A DNA stretch of 64,000 nt from the NCBI GenBank assembly GCA_046330935.1, contig JAXLRU010000002.1, positions 558,001 through 622,000 on the forward strand, written 5' to 3'. Below are positions 43,126 through 51,663 of this stretch, one piece after another. Position 1 is the stretch's first letter; every line of letters begins with the position of its first letter. The position numbers and the translations under genes are program-made. This stretch comes from JAXLRU01 sp046330935 (GTDB lineage: Bacteria; Actinomycetota; Actinomycetes; Actinomycetales; Kineosporiaceae). The notes below the pieces were generated by a model. It was not told the origin of the DNA, searched no databases, and saw nothing but the letters and a program-made list of their open reading frames with translations.

Positions 43126-43394
43126 GCCGCCAACCGTCCCCGAAGCCGCGCGAGCCGAGGCCGCCAACCGTCCCCCGAGCCGCCCGGGCCGAGGCCGCCA
43201 ACCGTCCCCGGACGGTCCGCGGCGAACTGTGCCGCCAACCGTCCCCCAGTCCGCCCGGGCCGAGGCCGCCAACCGTCCCCGGACGGTCTGCGACGAACTG
43301 TGTCGCCAACCGTCCCTCAAGCCGCCCAAACCGAGGCCGCCAACCGTCCCCGGACAGTCTGCGGCGAACTGTGCCGCCAACCGTCCCTGAAGCT
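43126..43394. repeat. Tandem array of alternating 34- and 37-bp units
   Basis: The core GCCGCCAACCGTCC occurs eight times (43126, 43160, 43194, 43231, 43265, 43302, 43336, 43373), seven times exactly and once with one change. Spacing alternates 34 and 37 bp after the first copy, giving a 71-bp higher-order period. The 34-bp type ends in a CCGAG tail. The 37-bp type carries ACCGTCC-CC-GGACGGT, a small palindrome, and ends GCGAACTGT. Because 71 is not a multiple of 3, the array is unlikely to code for protein. It fills most of the 365-bp gap between the kinase-like gene and the small membrane-protein gene; I see nothing else there. Confidence 0.9.
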
Positions 43395-43472
43395 CGGGCC
43401 AGGTGCGGTCAGTCGGGCTCGAGCACGTCGCCGCCCGGGTCGTCCACGCCCACCTCCGTCCTTGCCGCAGCG

Positions 43473-44372
43473 TCAGAGCGACGCGTCGTCCAGCACGTCC
43501 TCGATCAGCCGGCGACAGGTGGCCACCTCGCCGGGGTCGGACTCGACGACCTGGCTCAGCACCAGCATCGTCTTCCACAGCACCCATCCGCGCGCGCGGG
43601 CCCACATCGCCTCGTCGCAGCCCATCGCGGCCCGGAACGCCTCGCGGCTCTCGCGGGCGAACATCGTCCACGCGATCACGAGGTCACAAGCCGGGTCGCC
43701 GACCCCGGACGTGCCGAAGTCGATGACCGCGCTCAGGGCCCCGTCGCGGACCAGCAGGTTGCCGGACGCGATGTCGCCGTGGAACCAGACCGGCGTCCCG
43801 CGCCACTCCTCGGCCAGCGCCGCCTCCCACGCGCGCTCCGCCCGCGGGACGTCGATCAGCCCGGACACCGCGGACAGGCAGCGTCGCGTCTCCTCGTCGT
43901 AGAAGGCGGGCGAGGCGCCTCGGTACCAGCTGTGCTCGCCCGCGGGCGGCGCCCCGACGGTGTCGCAGCGCTGCAGCGCATGCAGGAACGCGGCCAGGGA
44001 TTCGGCGAACGCGACCAGGTCGGCGATCGGGGCGCGCGTCGAGGCCTCCCCCGGCAGCCACCCGCGGATCGACCAGGGGAACGGGTACCCCTCGCCCGGC
44101 TCGCCGCGCCCGATGATCCGCGGGACGGGCAGCGGCAGCTGCGGCGCGAGGCGGGGCAGCCACTCGTTCTCCTTGTCGACCGCGGGGACGTAGCCGGCGG
44201 CGGTCGGCAGCCGGACCGTCATGTCCTCGCCGAGTCGGTAGGTGCGGTTGTCCACACCGTCGACGGCGACCGGCGTGACCGGCAGGTCCGCGAACTGCGG
44301 GAACTGGGCGTGCAGCAGGCGCGTGACCAGCGCGGCGTCGATGCCCGCGCGCCCGTCGGGTCCCGCCGTCAC
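43473..44372 (-). CDS. Aminoglycoside phosphotransferase-family kinase
   Basis: This 299-residue protein has the APH fold. The N-lobe contains 'NRTYRLGEDMTVRLP'. The catalytic loop is 'WFHGDIASGNLLV' (HGDxxxxN) and the metal site 'AVIDFGTSGVGDPACDL' (DxG), all intact. Family members phosphorylate aminoglycosides, macrolides or small metabolites. GTG 44372 overlaps the oxidase stop as GTGA, so the two are co-translated. Pairing with an aldonolactone oxidase suggests a sugar or metabolite substrate rather than drug resistance, but neither is proven. Confidence 0.86.
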   Translation of the reverse strand: MTAGPDGRAGIDAALVTRLLHAQFPQFADLPVTPVAVDGVDNRTYRLGEDMTVRLPTAAGYVPAVDKENEWLPRLAPQLPLPVPRIIGRGEPGEGYPFPWSIRGWLPGEASTRAPIADLVAFAESLAAFLHALQRCDTVGAPPAGEHSWYRGASPAFYDEETRRCLSAVSGLIDVPRAERAWEAALAEEWRGTPVWFHGDIASGNLLVRDGALSAVIDFGTSGVGDPACDLVIAWTMFARESREAFRAAMGCDEAMWARARGWVLWKTMLVLSQVVESDPGEVATCRRLIEDVLDDASL

Positions 44373-45658
44373 CGGTCCCCCCACAGGTAGGCGTCGACGA
44401 ACGCGTTGCGCATCACCCCGGCCGGGTCGAACGTGGCGGCGAGCCGCGCGGCGTCGTCGATCCGCGGGTACAGGGGCCGGACGGCGTCCGGACCGGCCGC
44501 GAACACCTTGCCCCAGTGAGGCCGGGCGCCCAGCGGCAGCAGCCGCTCCTCGACGAGCGCGGCGACGGGCAGGACGGCGTCGACGTCGCGCACCCACGTG
44601 AAGTGGACGCCGACGGTGTCGCGCCCGTAAGCGCCGGACAGCCACAGGTCGTCGGCGCGCATCGACCGGATCTCGGAGACCAGCAGCACGCGCGAGACGT
44701 CCGCGCCGATCTCCCGCACCGCGCGCAACGCCTCGACGGCGTGCTCGCGGGGCAGCAGGTACTCCGACTGCAGCTCCTCCCCGGCGCTGGGGGTGAACTC
44801 GAGCCGGAAGTGCGGCAGGCGGGTGTGCCACGGCCCGGGGACGCCGCCCTGCTCGGTGGCGGGCTCCACGGGCTGGCCGCGCAGGGGGTGCCGCGGGCCG
44901 GACGCGCGGCGGGCGCCGAACAGCTCCTCGGGGGCGGGCCCGTCGGCGTCGCGCCGCTTCAGCCACGCCGTATCGAAGGTGTCGCCGACCCAGCGCGTGA
45001 ACAGGCTCACGCTGTACGCGGCACCCATGATCGCGTCGAAGTCGTCCTCGACGGCGGCGAACGGCAGGTCGTCGTAGACGGTCTGCGCGACGTCGTAGGT
45101 GGGCTCGACGGCGAGCGTCACCTCGGTGACGACGCCCAGGCTGCCCAGCGCGACCACCGCCCCGGCAAACTCGTCACCGCACCCGGGCCCTTCGCCGTCC
45201 GCCGACAGCTCGACGACGTCGCCGGACGGCGTCACCAGCCGGAGGGCGCGGACGGCGGTCGCGAGGACGCCGTTGCCGTCGCCGGACCCGTGCGTGCCGG
45301 TGGCGCAGGCCCCCGCGACGCCGATGTGCGGCAGCGAGCCGAGGTTGTGCAGGGCGAACCCCTGCTCGTGCAGCCACGGGGTGACCTCGCCGTAGCGCAG
45401 CCCGCCGCTCACCCGGGCCAGCCCGCGGGCGGTGTCGAGCTCGCGGACGACGGGCATCCGCGCCAGCGACACCTGGCCGCCTTCGGTGTCGCTGTCGGCC
45501 ACCGGCGAGAACGAGTGGGCGCTGCCCAGGGCGCGCAGGCGTCGGCTCTCGGCACTGGCCGCGGTGAGGAGGGAGCGCAGCTCGTCGACCGAGGCGGGTT
45601 CGTGCAGGGCGCCCTCGAACGCGAGGTTTCCCGCCCAGTTCGTCCGCATCGTCGCCAT
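44369..45658 (-). CDS. FAD-linked aldonolactone oxidase (L-gulono/D-arabinono-1,4-lactone oxidase-like)
   Basis: This 429-residue flavoprotein has an N-terminal FAD-binding PCMH domain (about 10-180, with 'LGSAHSFSPVADSDTEGG' giving the flavin-contacting His-Ser) and a C-terminal ALO domain ending with 'RPHWGKVF', the HWGK motif of aldonolactone oxidases. It should oxidise a sugar lactone or polyol with O2. I use ATG 45658 (MATMRTNWAGN); ATG 45649 is possible. Frame upstream is shadow. It is the first gene of a two-gene operon with the kinase-like gene and is divergent from marR. Confidence 0.87.
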   Translation of the reverse strand: MATMRTNWAGNLAFEGALHEPASVDELRSLLTAASAESRRLRALGSAHSFSPVADSDTEGGQVSLARMPVVRELDTARGLARVSGGLRYGEVTPWLHEQGFALHNLGSLPHIGVAGACATGTHGSGDGNGVLATAVRALRLVTPSGDVVELSADGEGPGCGDEFAGAVVALGSLGVVTEVTLAVEPTYDVAQTVYDDLPFAAVEDDFDAIMGAAYSVSLFTRWVGDTFDTAWLKRRDADGPAPEELFGARRASGPRHPLRGQPVEPATEQGGVPGPWHTRLPHFRLEFTPSAGEELQSEYLLPREHAVEALRAVREIGADVSRVLLVSEIRSMRADDLWLSGAYGRDTVGVHFTWVRDVDAVLPVAALVEERLLPLGARPHWGKVFAAGPDAVRPLYPRIDDAARLAATFDPAGVMRNAFVDAYLWGDR

Positions 45659-45806
45659 GGCGGCGACCCTACGTGCTCGCCGTCGCCGCGCCAGGCCGAC
45701 TTTGCCGACGGACAGTGCGGCTGAGGGCCACGGAGGCGGCGTGTCGCCGCACTTGCGTCGGTGAAGTCGGCGGAGGAGACCGCTGCGCCATCCGGGCGAT
45801 AACAAC

Positions 45807-45836
45807 TTGGCCTCTGCAACTACTTGTGCCTACCAT
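45807..45836 (+). promoter_or_regulatory. Promoter of the marR-exporter operon
   Basis: TTGGCC (45807-45812), an 18-base spacer and TACCAT (45831-45836) lie 33 bp upstream of the chosen marR ATG. Repeated CAACT words (CAACTT and CAACTA) within the promoter and an AT-rich patch suggest the MarR protein binds here, as is usual for such pairs. Confidence 0.5.
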
Positions 45837-45869
45837 GCAATGAACCCCGACCCGAGCAAGGAGGCACCC

Positions 45870-46457
45870 ATGGACGCCGCCGCGCTGCTCGCCGTCGAGC
45901 TGGGCCGCTTCGCCCGCCTGCACCACACGATCAAGATGCACCTGTCGGCGCAGACCCCGGGCGGCCTGGAGTGGGCCGCGATGGGCGTCCTGGGGGACGT
46001 CATCAAGCGCGGCCCGCTGCGCCAGACCGAGCTCGCCGTCTGCTCGCTGCTCGACCAGTCCACGGTCAGCCGGCACGTGGCGGCGCTGGTCAAGGCGGGG
46101 CTGGTGGAGCGGCGTCCCGACCCCGCCGACGGGCGAGCCAGCCTGCTGGCCGCCACGGCCGAGGGCCTCGACTCCTTCGCCCGCTTCGCCGGCCAGCGCA
46201 CCCACGCGGTCGGCCGCATGGTGGCGCACTGGGAGCGGGACGACGTCGAGCGCCTCACCGGCTACCTCAAGCGCCTCGTCGACGAGTTCGAGGAGCGCCG
46301 CCCCGAGGCCCTCGCCGCCCTGGCGCAGGCCCACCACGAGGCTCCGCCCGTCGACCTCGACGCCCTGCGCGCCGTCCTGGGCATCCCGGCCCAGCCCACC
46401 GACCCGATCGACGTCCCGGCCGCCCCGGCGGCCACCGGCCCGACCCTGGAGCACTGA
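45870..46457 (+). CDS. MarR-family transcriptional regulator
   Basis: This 195-residue winged-helix regulator has its DNA-binding domain at about 45-100 ('RQTELAVCSLLDQSTVSRHV' and the wing 'RRPDPADGRASLL'). A long C-terminal Pro/Ala tail follows. The ATG at 45870 was chosen for its AAGGAGG site 4 bases upstream; ATG 45840 would add ten residues. Its stop and the ATG of the exporter overlap as TGATG. It probably represses this operon until an antibiotic-like ligand binds. Confidence 0.87.
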   Translation: MDAAALLAVELGRFARLHHTIKMHLSAQTPGGLEWAAMGVLGDVIKRGPLRQTELAVCSLLDQSTVSRHVAALVKAGLVERRPDPADGRASLLAATAEGLDSFARFAGQRTHAVGRMVAHWERDDVERLTGYLKRLVDEFEERRPEALAALAQAHHEAPPVDLDALRAVLGIPAQPTDPIDVPAAPAATGPTLEH

Positions 46458-48244
46458 TGGCATCCCCCACCGCGGCAGCGGGTCCCACCGAAACCGCACC
46501 GATGTTCACCCACCGGCAGATCATGGTGATCCTCGCCGGCCTCATGGCGGGCATGTTCCTCGCCGCCCTCGACCAGACGATCGTCGCGACGTCGATCCGC
46601 ACGATCGCCGACGACCTCAAGGGTCTCGACATCCAGGCGTGGGCGACCACGGCCTACCTGATCACGGCGACGATCTCGACACCGCTGTACGGCAAGCTCT
46701 CCGACCTGTACGGCCGGCGCCCGTTCTTCCTGCTGGCGATCACGCTGTTCGTGCTGGGCTCCGCGGCCTGCGGCGCCGCGCAGGACATGTACCAGCTCGC
46801 CGCGTGCCGGGCGTTCCAGGGCCTCGGCGCGGGCGGCCTGTTCAGCCTCGCGCTCGCGATCATCGGCGACATCGTGCCGCCGCGGGAGCGCGCGCGGTAC
46901 CAGGGCTACTTCCTCGCCGTGTTCGGCACGTCGAGCGTGCTCGGCCCGGTCGTCGGCGGCTTCCTCGCCGGCCAGGAGACGCTGCTGGGCATCGAGGGCT
47001 GGCGCTGGGTGTTCCTGGTCAACGTGCCGATCGGCGTCCTCGCGCTCGCGCTCGTCGCGCGCGTCCTGCACCTGCCGCACACCCGCCGCGACCACAAGAT
47101 CGACTACCCGGGCGCGCTCGCGCTGACCGTCGGCCTCGTGCCGCTGCTCGTCGTCGCCGAGCAGGGCCGCGAGTGGGGCTGGGGCAGCGGCCGGTCGATC
47201 GCCTGCATCGTCATCGGCGTCCTCGGCCTCGCCGCGTTCGTGTGGGCCGAGCGCTCGATCGGGGACGACGCGCTCCTGCCGCTGCGCCTGTTCCGCGGCA
47301 AGACCTTCAGCGTCGGCTCGCTGCTGAACTTCATCATCGGCGTCGGCATGTTCGGCGGCCTGGCCTGCCTGCCGCTGTACCTGCAGATCGTCAAGGGCAA
47401 GACGCCGACCGAGGCGGGCCTGCTGCTGCTCCCGCTGACGCTGGGCATCATGGTCGGCTCGATCTTCTCCGGCCAGTTCATCGCCCGCACCGGCCGCTAC
47501 AAGATCTTCCCCGTCGTGGGCCTCGGCCTGCTCGTCGTCTCGATGGTGCTGTTCAGCCGGATCGACGACCAGACGTCGCTGCTGGTCATCGGCATCTTCA
47601 GCCTGCTGTTCGGCCTGGGCCTCGGCGGCAACATGCAGCCGCTGGTGCTGGCCGTGCAGAACGCCGTCCCGCCGCAGGACATGGGCGTGGCGACGTCGTC
47701 CGCGACCTTCTTCCGCCAGATGGGCGGCACGCTGGGCACCGCGGTGTTCCTGTCGCTGCTGTTCAGCACGGTCGGCGACCGGATCGGCGAGGCGTTCCGG
47801 CGGATCGCCCCGACGCCCGAGTTCCAGGCCGCCCTGCGCGACCCGGCCGTCGCCGCGGACAAGGCCAACGAGGGCATCCTCAAGGTCATCCAGGGCGCCC
47901 AGTCCGGCGGCGGAAGCACCGGCTCGCTGAGCGACTCCTCGTTCCTCAACGGCGCCGACCCGCGCCTGGCCAAGCCGTTCCTCGTGGGCTTCGCCGACGC
48001 CACGAACCTCGTGTTCCTCCTCGGCGCCCTCGTGATCGCCGTCGCGTTCGTCGTGGTGTTCTTCCTGCCCGAGGAGCCCCTGCGCTCGGTGTCGGGCCTG
48101 CAGGCCCGCGCCGACCAGCAGGCGGCCGACGAGGGTGCGGTGTCGGGGACGCCGGCCGGTCCGGGCAGCGTGGACGGCGAGTCGCTGGACGGCGGGCCGG
48201 TCGCCGGCGGCGCGGGCCAACCCCGCGCGGGCGTCCGCGACTGA
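46457..48244 (+). CDS. DHA2 (EmrB/QacA)-family multidrug MFS exporter
   Basis: This is a 595-residue, 14-helix drug:proton antiporter. It has 'LDQTIVATSIRTIADDL' (motif D1), 'GKLSDLYGRRPFF' (motif A) and 'VFGTSSVLGPVVGGFL' (motif C), the set typical of DHA2 exporters. A loop of about 60 residues near 455-515 separates late helices, and the Gly/Asp-rich tail is cytoplasmic. The ATG overlaps the marR stop (TGATG), so exporter and regulator are co-translated. Its substrate is unknown. A hairpin follows at 48307. Confidence 0.9.
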   Translation: MASPTAAAGPTETAPMFTHRQIMVILAGLMAGMFLAALDQTIVATSIRTIADDLKGLDIQAWATTAYLITATISTPLYGKLSDLYGRRPFFLLAITLFVLGSAACGAAQDMYQLAACRAFQGLGAGGLFSLALAIIGDIVPPRERARYQGYFLAVFGTSSVLGPVVGGFLAGQETLLGIEGWRWVFLVNVPIGVLALALVARVLHLPHTRRDHKIDYPGALALTVGLVPLLVVAEQGREWGWGSGRSIACIVIGVLGLAAFVWAERSIGDDALLPLRLFRGKTFSVGSLLNFIIGVGMFGGLACLPLYLQIVKGKTPTEAGLLLLPLTLGIMVGSIFSGQFIARTGRYKIFPVVGLGLLVVSMVLFSRIDDQTSLLVIGIFSLLFGLGLGGNMQPLVLAVQNAVPPQDMGVATSSATFFRQMGGTLGTAVFLSLLFSTVGDRIGEAFRRIAPTPEFQAALRDPAVAADKANEGILKVIQGAQSGGGSTGSLSDSSFLNGADPRLAKPFLVGFADATNLVFLLGALVIAVAFVVVFFLPEEPLRSVSGLQARADQQAADEGAVSGTPAGPGSVDGESLDGGPVAGGAGQPRAGVRD

Positions 48245-48306
48245 TCCTGAGCACCCGCCGGGCGGCCCTCACCGGGGGCCCCGCCTGACATCGACGTCAT
48301 GACGCA

Positions 48307-48342
48307 GAGGAGTGCGACGGGCAGCCGCTCGTCGCACTCCTC
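48307..48342 (+). terminator. Hairpin terminator after the marR-exporter operon
   Basis: GAGGAGTGCGAC (48307-48318) pairs perfectly with GTCGCACTCCTC (48331-48342) across a 12-base loop, 62 bp past the exporter stop, followed by a short T-containing stretch (GCGTTTGT). Confidence 0.7.
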
Positions 48343-48774
48343 GCGTTTGTCCGGCGACTGGTGGGGGGACTCTCCCGGCACCCGTGTCGCGGACCCACAA
48401 AACGGATGTGACGCCCGGTCGGCGCGACGTTTCGGCGCCGTTCGGCGATGAGTTCAGGGGCCTTCGTGGTGATTTGCGCCATCTTCCGGGGCTGACCTCA
48501 CTTGTTCGGCGAAATCCCCCGTCCGGCCGCTGGACGACCCGCCGGGACCAAGCGGACGGATGATGCCCTCTTGTGCCCCTCTGGCGTTACGCTCCGTGGA
48601 GTCCTGTTCGACGGATCGACAGCTCTCAGCCCGGGAGGAGGTCACTCGCACGGTGGACGCGGCCCCGTTCACGACAGCGCGACGTCAAGGCAGATCACCC
48701 CTCAAGAGCAATCGGGGGATCGCCGACGTAACGAGCACGTCCCACCACGATCCAAGAAATCGGAGCAACCTGCC
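48343..48774 (+). promoter_or_regulatory. Long non-coding leader/promoter region upstream of the GGDEF-EAL gene
   Basis: About 430 bp have no convincing gene. A possible -10 hexamer TACGCT lies at 48588-48593 without a clear -35. About 55 bp before the leader peptide a stem GATC(A)CCCC...GGGGGATC with a 12-base loop is visible (about 48696-48724). The composition is less GC-rich than nearby genes. I looked for a c-di-GMP riboswitch and did not recognise its conserved core, so any RNA role remains open. Confidence 0.35.
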
Positions 48775-48873
48775 ATGAACAAGCTGCTCAACGCCCTCCT
48801 GCTGCGTACCGTTCCCGTCGCCGGGTCCCTCGCCGTCGTCGTGACCGTCGTGGGTGCCGGTAAGCGGTGGTGA
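48775..48873 (+). CDS. 32-residue hydrophobic leader peptide coupled to the GGDEF-EAL gene
   Basis: A short frame starting MNKLLNALLLRTVPVAGSLA and ending VVVTVVGAGKRW has a GGAG site 9 bases upstream of its ATG. The central 20 residues are hydrophobic and both ends are basic, like a single-span membrane peptide. Its TGA stop (48871-48873) lies inside the start region of the next gene (GTG 48867 or 48870), a strong coupling signal. It may act as a membrane microprotein partner or as a translational leader controlling the diguanylate cyclase/phosphodiesterase. Confidence 0.6.
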   Translation: MNKLLNALLLRTVPVAGSLAVVVTVVGAGKRW

Positions 48874-51113
48874 AAGCCCGGGGGGGCTCGGAGACCGCAA
48901 CTGCCGACGCAGTCGCGGTCTCCCCGTATGCCCGCCCGGTGGTCGCCTACGTGGCGGCCGTCTTCGGACTGGGGATCGCGGCTTACGTGGTCTCGGCCAC
49001 CGTCCAGATCCCCCACGTGCCGTGGCTCAGCTGGGGAATGGCCTCGCGCTACCTGCTCGCGACCCTGCTCGTGGTCGGGGAGCTGCGCCCCTTGATGATC
49101 GCCCGGCACGACGGCGAGACCGACAGGGTCAGCGCGTCGAGCACCTTCTCGCTGGCGCTGGTGCTGATCGGCCCCCTCAGCCTCGCGCTGACGGTCCAAG
49201 CCGTCGCCGCGCTCACGGCCGACGTCGTCCGTGGGCGTCCACCCCTGCGGGCCCTGTTCAACGTGGGCCAGGAGTTCGTCACCCTCACCCTGACCCGCCT
49301 GGTGTTCTGCGGACTGTCCGGCCAGGCCGTGCTCGCGTCGCACTCGCGCATCGACGCCGACGCCGTGCCCGCCGCCCTCGTGGCCGCCGCGATCTACTTC
49401 GTCCTCAACAACCTCATGGTCGCCGTCGTCGTGGCGCTCGCCGAGGACGGCGTGACGATCCGCGGGGTGCTGCTGGAGGACGTCCGCGTGCAGAGCCTGA
49501 CCAGCTCGATCCTGCTCGGCATGGCCCCGGTCGCCGGCGTGCTCGCCGACTTCTCGATCTGGATGGTCCCCCTCATCGTGCTCCCGCTGATCGGCGTGCA
49601 GTACAGCGCCTGGATCGCGACCCTGCGCCAGCACGAGGCGCTGCACGACACCCTTACCGGCCTGCCCAACCGCTCGCTGTTCAACGTGCGCGCCGAACGC
49701 GCGATCACCGCCCTCGGCGCGAGCGCCCCCGACACCCGGGTGGGGGTGATGCTCGTCGACCTCGACCACTTCAAGGAGGTCAACGACACCCTGGGCCACC
49801 ACGTCGGCGACGGGCTGCTGCGCGAGGTCGCCAGCCGGATCACGGCGGCGCTGCCCACCGGCGTCACGGTGGCGCGCCTCGGCGGGGACGAGTTCGCCGT
49901 CCTGGTGCCCGACGCCGCGGGCATCGCCGAGGTCACGCTGCTGGCCGAGCGCGTGGCCGCCCGGCTGCGCGAGCCGGTGCTGGCCGACGGCGTGCGGGTC
50001 GGCGTCCAGGCCTCCATCGGCATCGCCGTGTGCCCCGAGCACGCCCGCAACGTCGAGACGCTCGTGCAGCGCGCCGACATCGCCCTCTACCGGGCCAAGG
50101 ACAACCGCGGCGAGATCCAGGTCTACCGGGCCGAGATCGACCAGCACACCGTGCTGCGGCTCAGCCTGCTCGGCGACCTCAACTCCGCGGTCGACAACCA
50201 CGAGTTCGAGCTGCTCTACCAGCCGCAGGTGGACACCTCGACCGGCCGCACCGTCGCCGTCGAGGCCCTGATGCGCTGGCGGCACCCCACCCACGGCCTG
50301 ATCTCCCCCAACGTGTTCATCCCCCTCGCCGAGAGCACGGGCACGATCGGACCGATGTCGCGCAACGCCGTCCAGGCCGCGCTGACCACGCTGGCGCTGC
50401 TGCGCGGCAGCGGCTACGACATCTCGATGGCCGTCAACGTCTCGGCCCGGCTGCTGTCCGACCTCGAACTGCCCACGTGGATCCGGCAGATGCTGCTGGC
50501 CGCCGCCGTCCCGCCGTCCCGGCTCACCATCGAGGTCACCGAGTCCACCATCACCGCCGACCCCCGCCGCGCCATGCAGGTGCTGCGGGAGCTGCGCGAG
50601 ATCGGCGTCCGCCTCGCCGTCGACGACTTCGGCACCGGGTACTCCTCGCTGTCCTACCTGCGCCGCCTCCAGCCCGACGAGCTGAAGATCGACAAATCCT
50701 TCGTGCTGCAGATGCTCGCCGACGAGAACAGCGCCGTCATCGTGCGCTCGACCGTCGAGCTCGGCCACGGGCTGGGGCTGTCGGTCGTCGCCGAGGGCGT
50801 GGAGGACCAGGCGACCTACGACGCGCTGGGCGACCTCGGCGCCGACCGCATCCAGGGCTTCCACATCGCCCGGCCCATGAACTCCCCCGCGCTCAAGACG
50901 TGGCTCGACGCCAGCGCGGTCGCCGCCGGCGACCACGACGGGCCGGTGCTCGACGTGCCCGTGCTCGACGCCGACCTCGGCCGGCCGCTCGGGGGATTGA
51001 GCGTGCCGCTGACCGGGCCCGTGCACAGCGACCTCACCGACCTCGACGAGCTGGAGCTGTCCCGCAGGCTCGGCGGGCGGCCCAGCGGCCCCACCCGTAA
51101 GGGACCGCTGTGA
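48867..51113 (+). CDS. Membrane-bound GGDEF-EAL bifunctional c-di-GMP enzyme
   Basis: This 748-residue protein has six or so N-terminal membrane helices (about 25-250). A GGDEF domain follows with an intact RLGGDEF at about 337-343 but no RxxD inhibitory site five residues before it. The EAL domain (about 440-700) has EAL at 466-468, the Asn in 'MAVNVSARLL', 'EVTES', 'VDDFGTGYSS', 'KIDKSF' and 'AEGVED', so the phosphodiesterase residues look complete. It could make or degrade c-di-GMP; with an intact EAL domain, breakdown is likely to dominate. GTG 48867 or 48870 is the start, overlapping the leader peptide. Confidence 0.9.
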   Translation: MVKARGGSETATADAVAVSPYARPVVAYVAAVFGLGIAAYVVSATVQIPHVPWLSWGMASRYLLATLLVVGELRPLMIARHDGETDRVSASSTFSLALVLIGPLSLALTVQAVAALTADVVRGRPPLRALFNVGQEFVTLTLTRLVFCGLSGQAVLASHSRIDADAVPAALVAAAIYFVLNNLMVAVVVALAEDGVTIRGVLLEDVRVQSLTSSILLGMAPVAGVLADFSIWMVPLIVLPLIGVQYSAWIATLRQHEALHDTLTGLPNRSLFNVRAERAITALGASAPDTRVGVMLVDLDHFKEVNDTLGHHVGDGLLREVASRITAALPTGVTVARLGGDEFAVLVPDAAGIAEVTLLAERVAARLREPVLADGVRVGVQASIGIAVCPEHARNVETLVQRADIALYRAKDNRGEIQVYRAEIDQHTVLRLSLLGDLNSAVDNHEFELLYQPQVDTSTGRTVAVEALMRWRHPTHGLISPNVFIPLAESTGTIGPMSRNAVQAALTTLALLRGSGYDISMAVNVSARLLSDLELPTWIRQMLLAAAVPPSRLTIEVTESTITADPRRAMQVLRELREIGVRLAVDDFGTGYSSLSYLRRLQPDELKIDKSFVLQMLADENSAVIVRSTVELGHGLGLSVVAEGVEDQATYDALGDLGADRIQGFHIARPMNSPALKTWLDASAVAAGDHDGPVLDVPVLDADLGRPLGGLSVPLTGPVHSDLTDLDELELSRRLGGRPSGPTRKGPL

Positions 51114-51156
51114 TCGTCGGCTGATTGATCACCACGTGCCGGGGTACCTTCCCGCC

Positions 51157-51663
51157 ATGAGCGACCCCGAGCTGATCGCCGACCTCGGCACCCTGCGCGA
51201 CGACGCCGACGGGCGCCGTGCCGTGGCCATGACCCGCACCTACCCGGTGTCGCCCGCGCAGCTATGGGCCGCGATCACCGAACCCGAGCAGCTGGCGCGG
51301 TGGTTCGGGCAGGTCGACGGCGACGTCCGCGAGGGCGGGGCGTTCCGGGTGACCTTCCAGGGCGGCGCCGTGACGCCGATGACCCTGCAACGGTGCGCCG
51401 CCCCGCGCGAGCTCGAGGTGGCCTGGACGTTCCCCGCCGAGCCCGACAGCGTCCTGCACGTCACCGTGTCGGACGCCGAGGGGGGCGCCGAGATCGTCCT
51501 CGACCACCGCCTCCTGCCCTACGACCAGGCCGTCGGGTACGCAGCGGGCTGGCACACCTACCTCGACCGGCTCGAGGACGTGCTCGCCGGCGGCAGCGCC
51601 CGCAACTGGGACGACCGGTTCGCCGAGGTACTGCAGACCTACCGCGGCGTGGCCATGCGCTGA
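51157..51663 (+). CDS. SRPBCC/AHSA1-family protein
   Basis: This 168-residue protein has the Aha1/START-like helix-grip fold: 'RTYPVSPAQLWAAITEPEQL' opens the domain, 'ARWFGQVDGDVREGGAF' follows, and 'GGWHTYLDRLEDVL'-like residues (AGWHTYLDRLEDVLAG) form the C-terminal helix. Such proteins bind hydrophobic small molecules or act as polyketide-cyclase-like enzymes. ATG 51157 is preferred to GTG 51136. Its last 25 bp overlap the convergent DUF389 gene. Confidence 0.8.
   Translation: MSDPELIADLGTLRDDADGRRAVAMTRTYPVSPAQLWAAITEPEQLARWFGQVDGDVREGGAFRVTFQGGAVTPMTLQRCAAPRELEVAWTFPAEPDSVLHVTVSDAEGGAEIVLDHRLLPYDQAVGYAAGWHTYLDRLEDVLAGGSARNWDDRFAEVLQTYRGVAMR

Noticed and set aside
43126..43394. Possible CRISPR array
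   Set aside because: The stretches between core repeats are repeats too (two alternating types), there are no unique spacers and no cas genes nearby.
43114..43671. 185-codon minus-strand frame across the repeat array
   Set aside because: The 71-bp period shifts frame every unit, so the apparent protein has no repeat structure and no domain.
48560..48774. c-di-GMP (GEMM) riboswitch before the GGDEF-EAL gene
   Set aside because: The conserved core and tetraloop/receptor features were not recognised.
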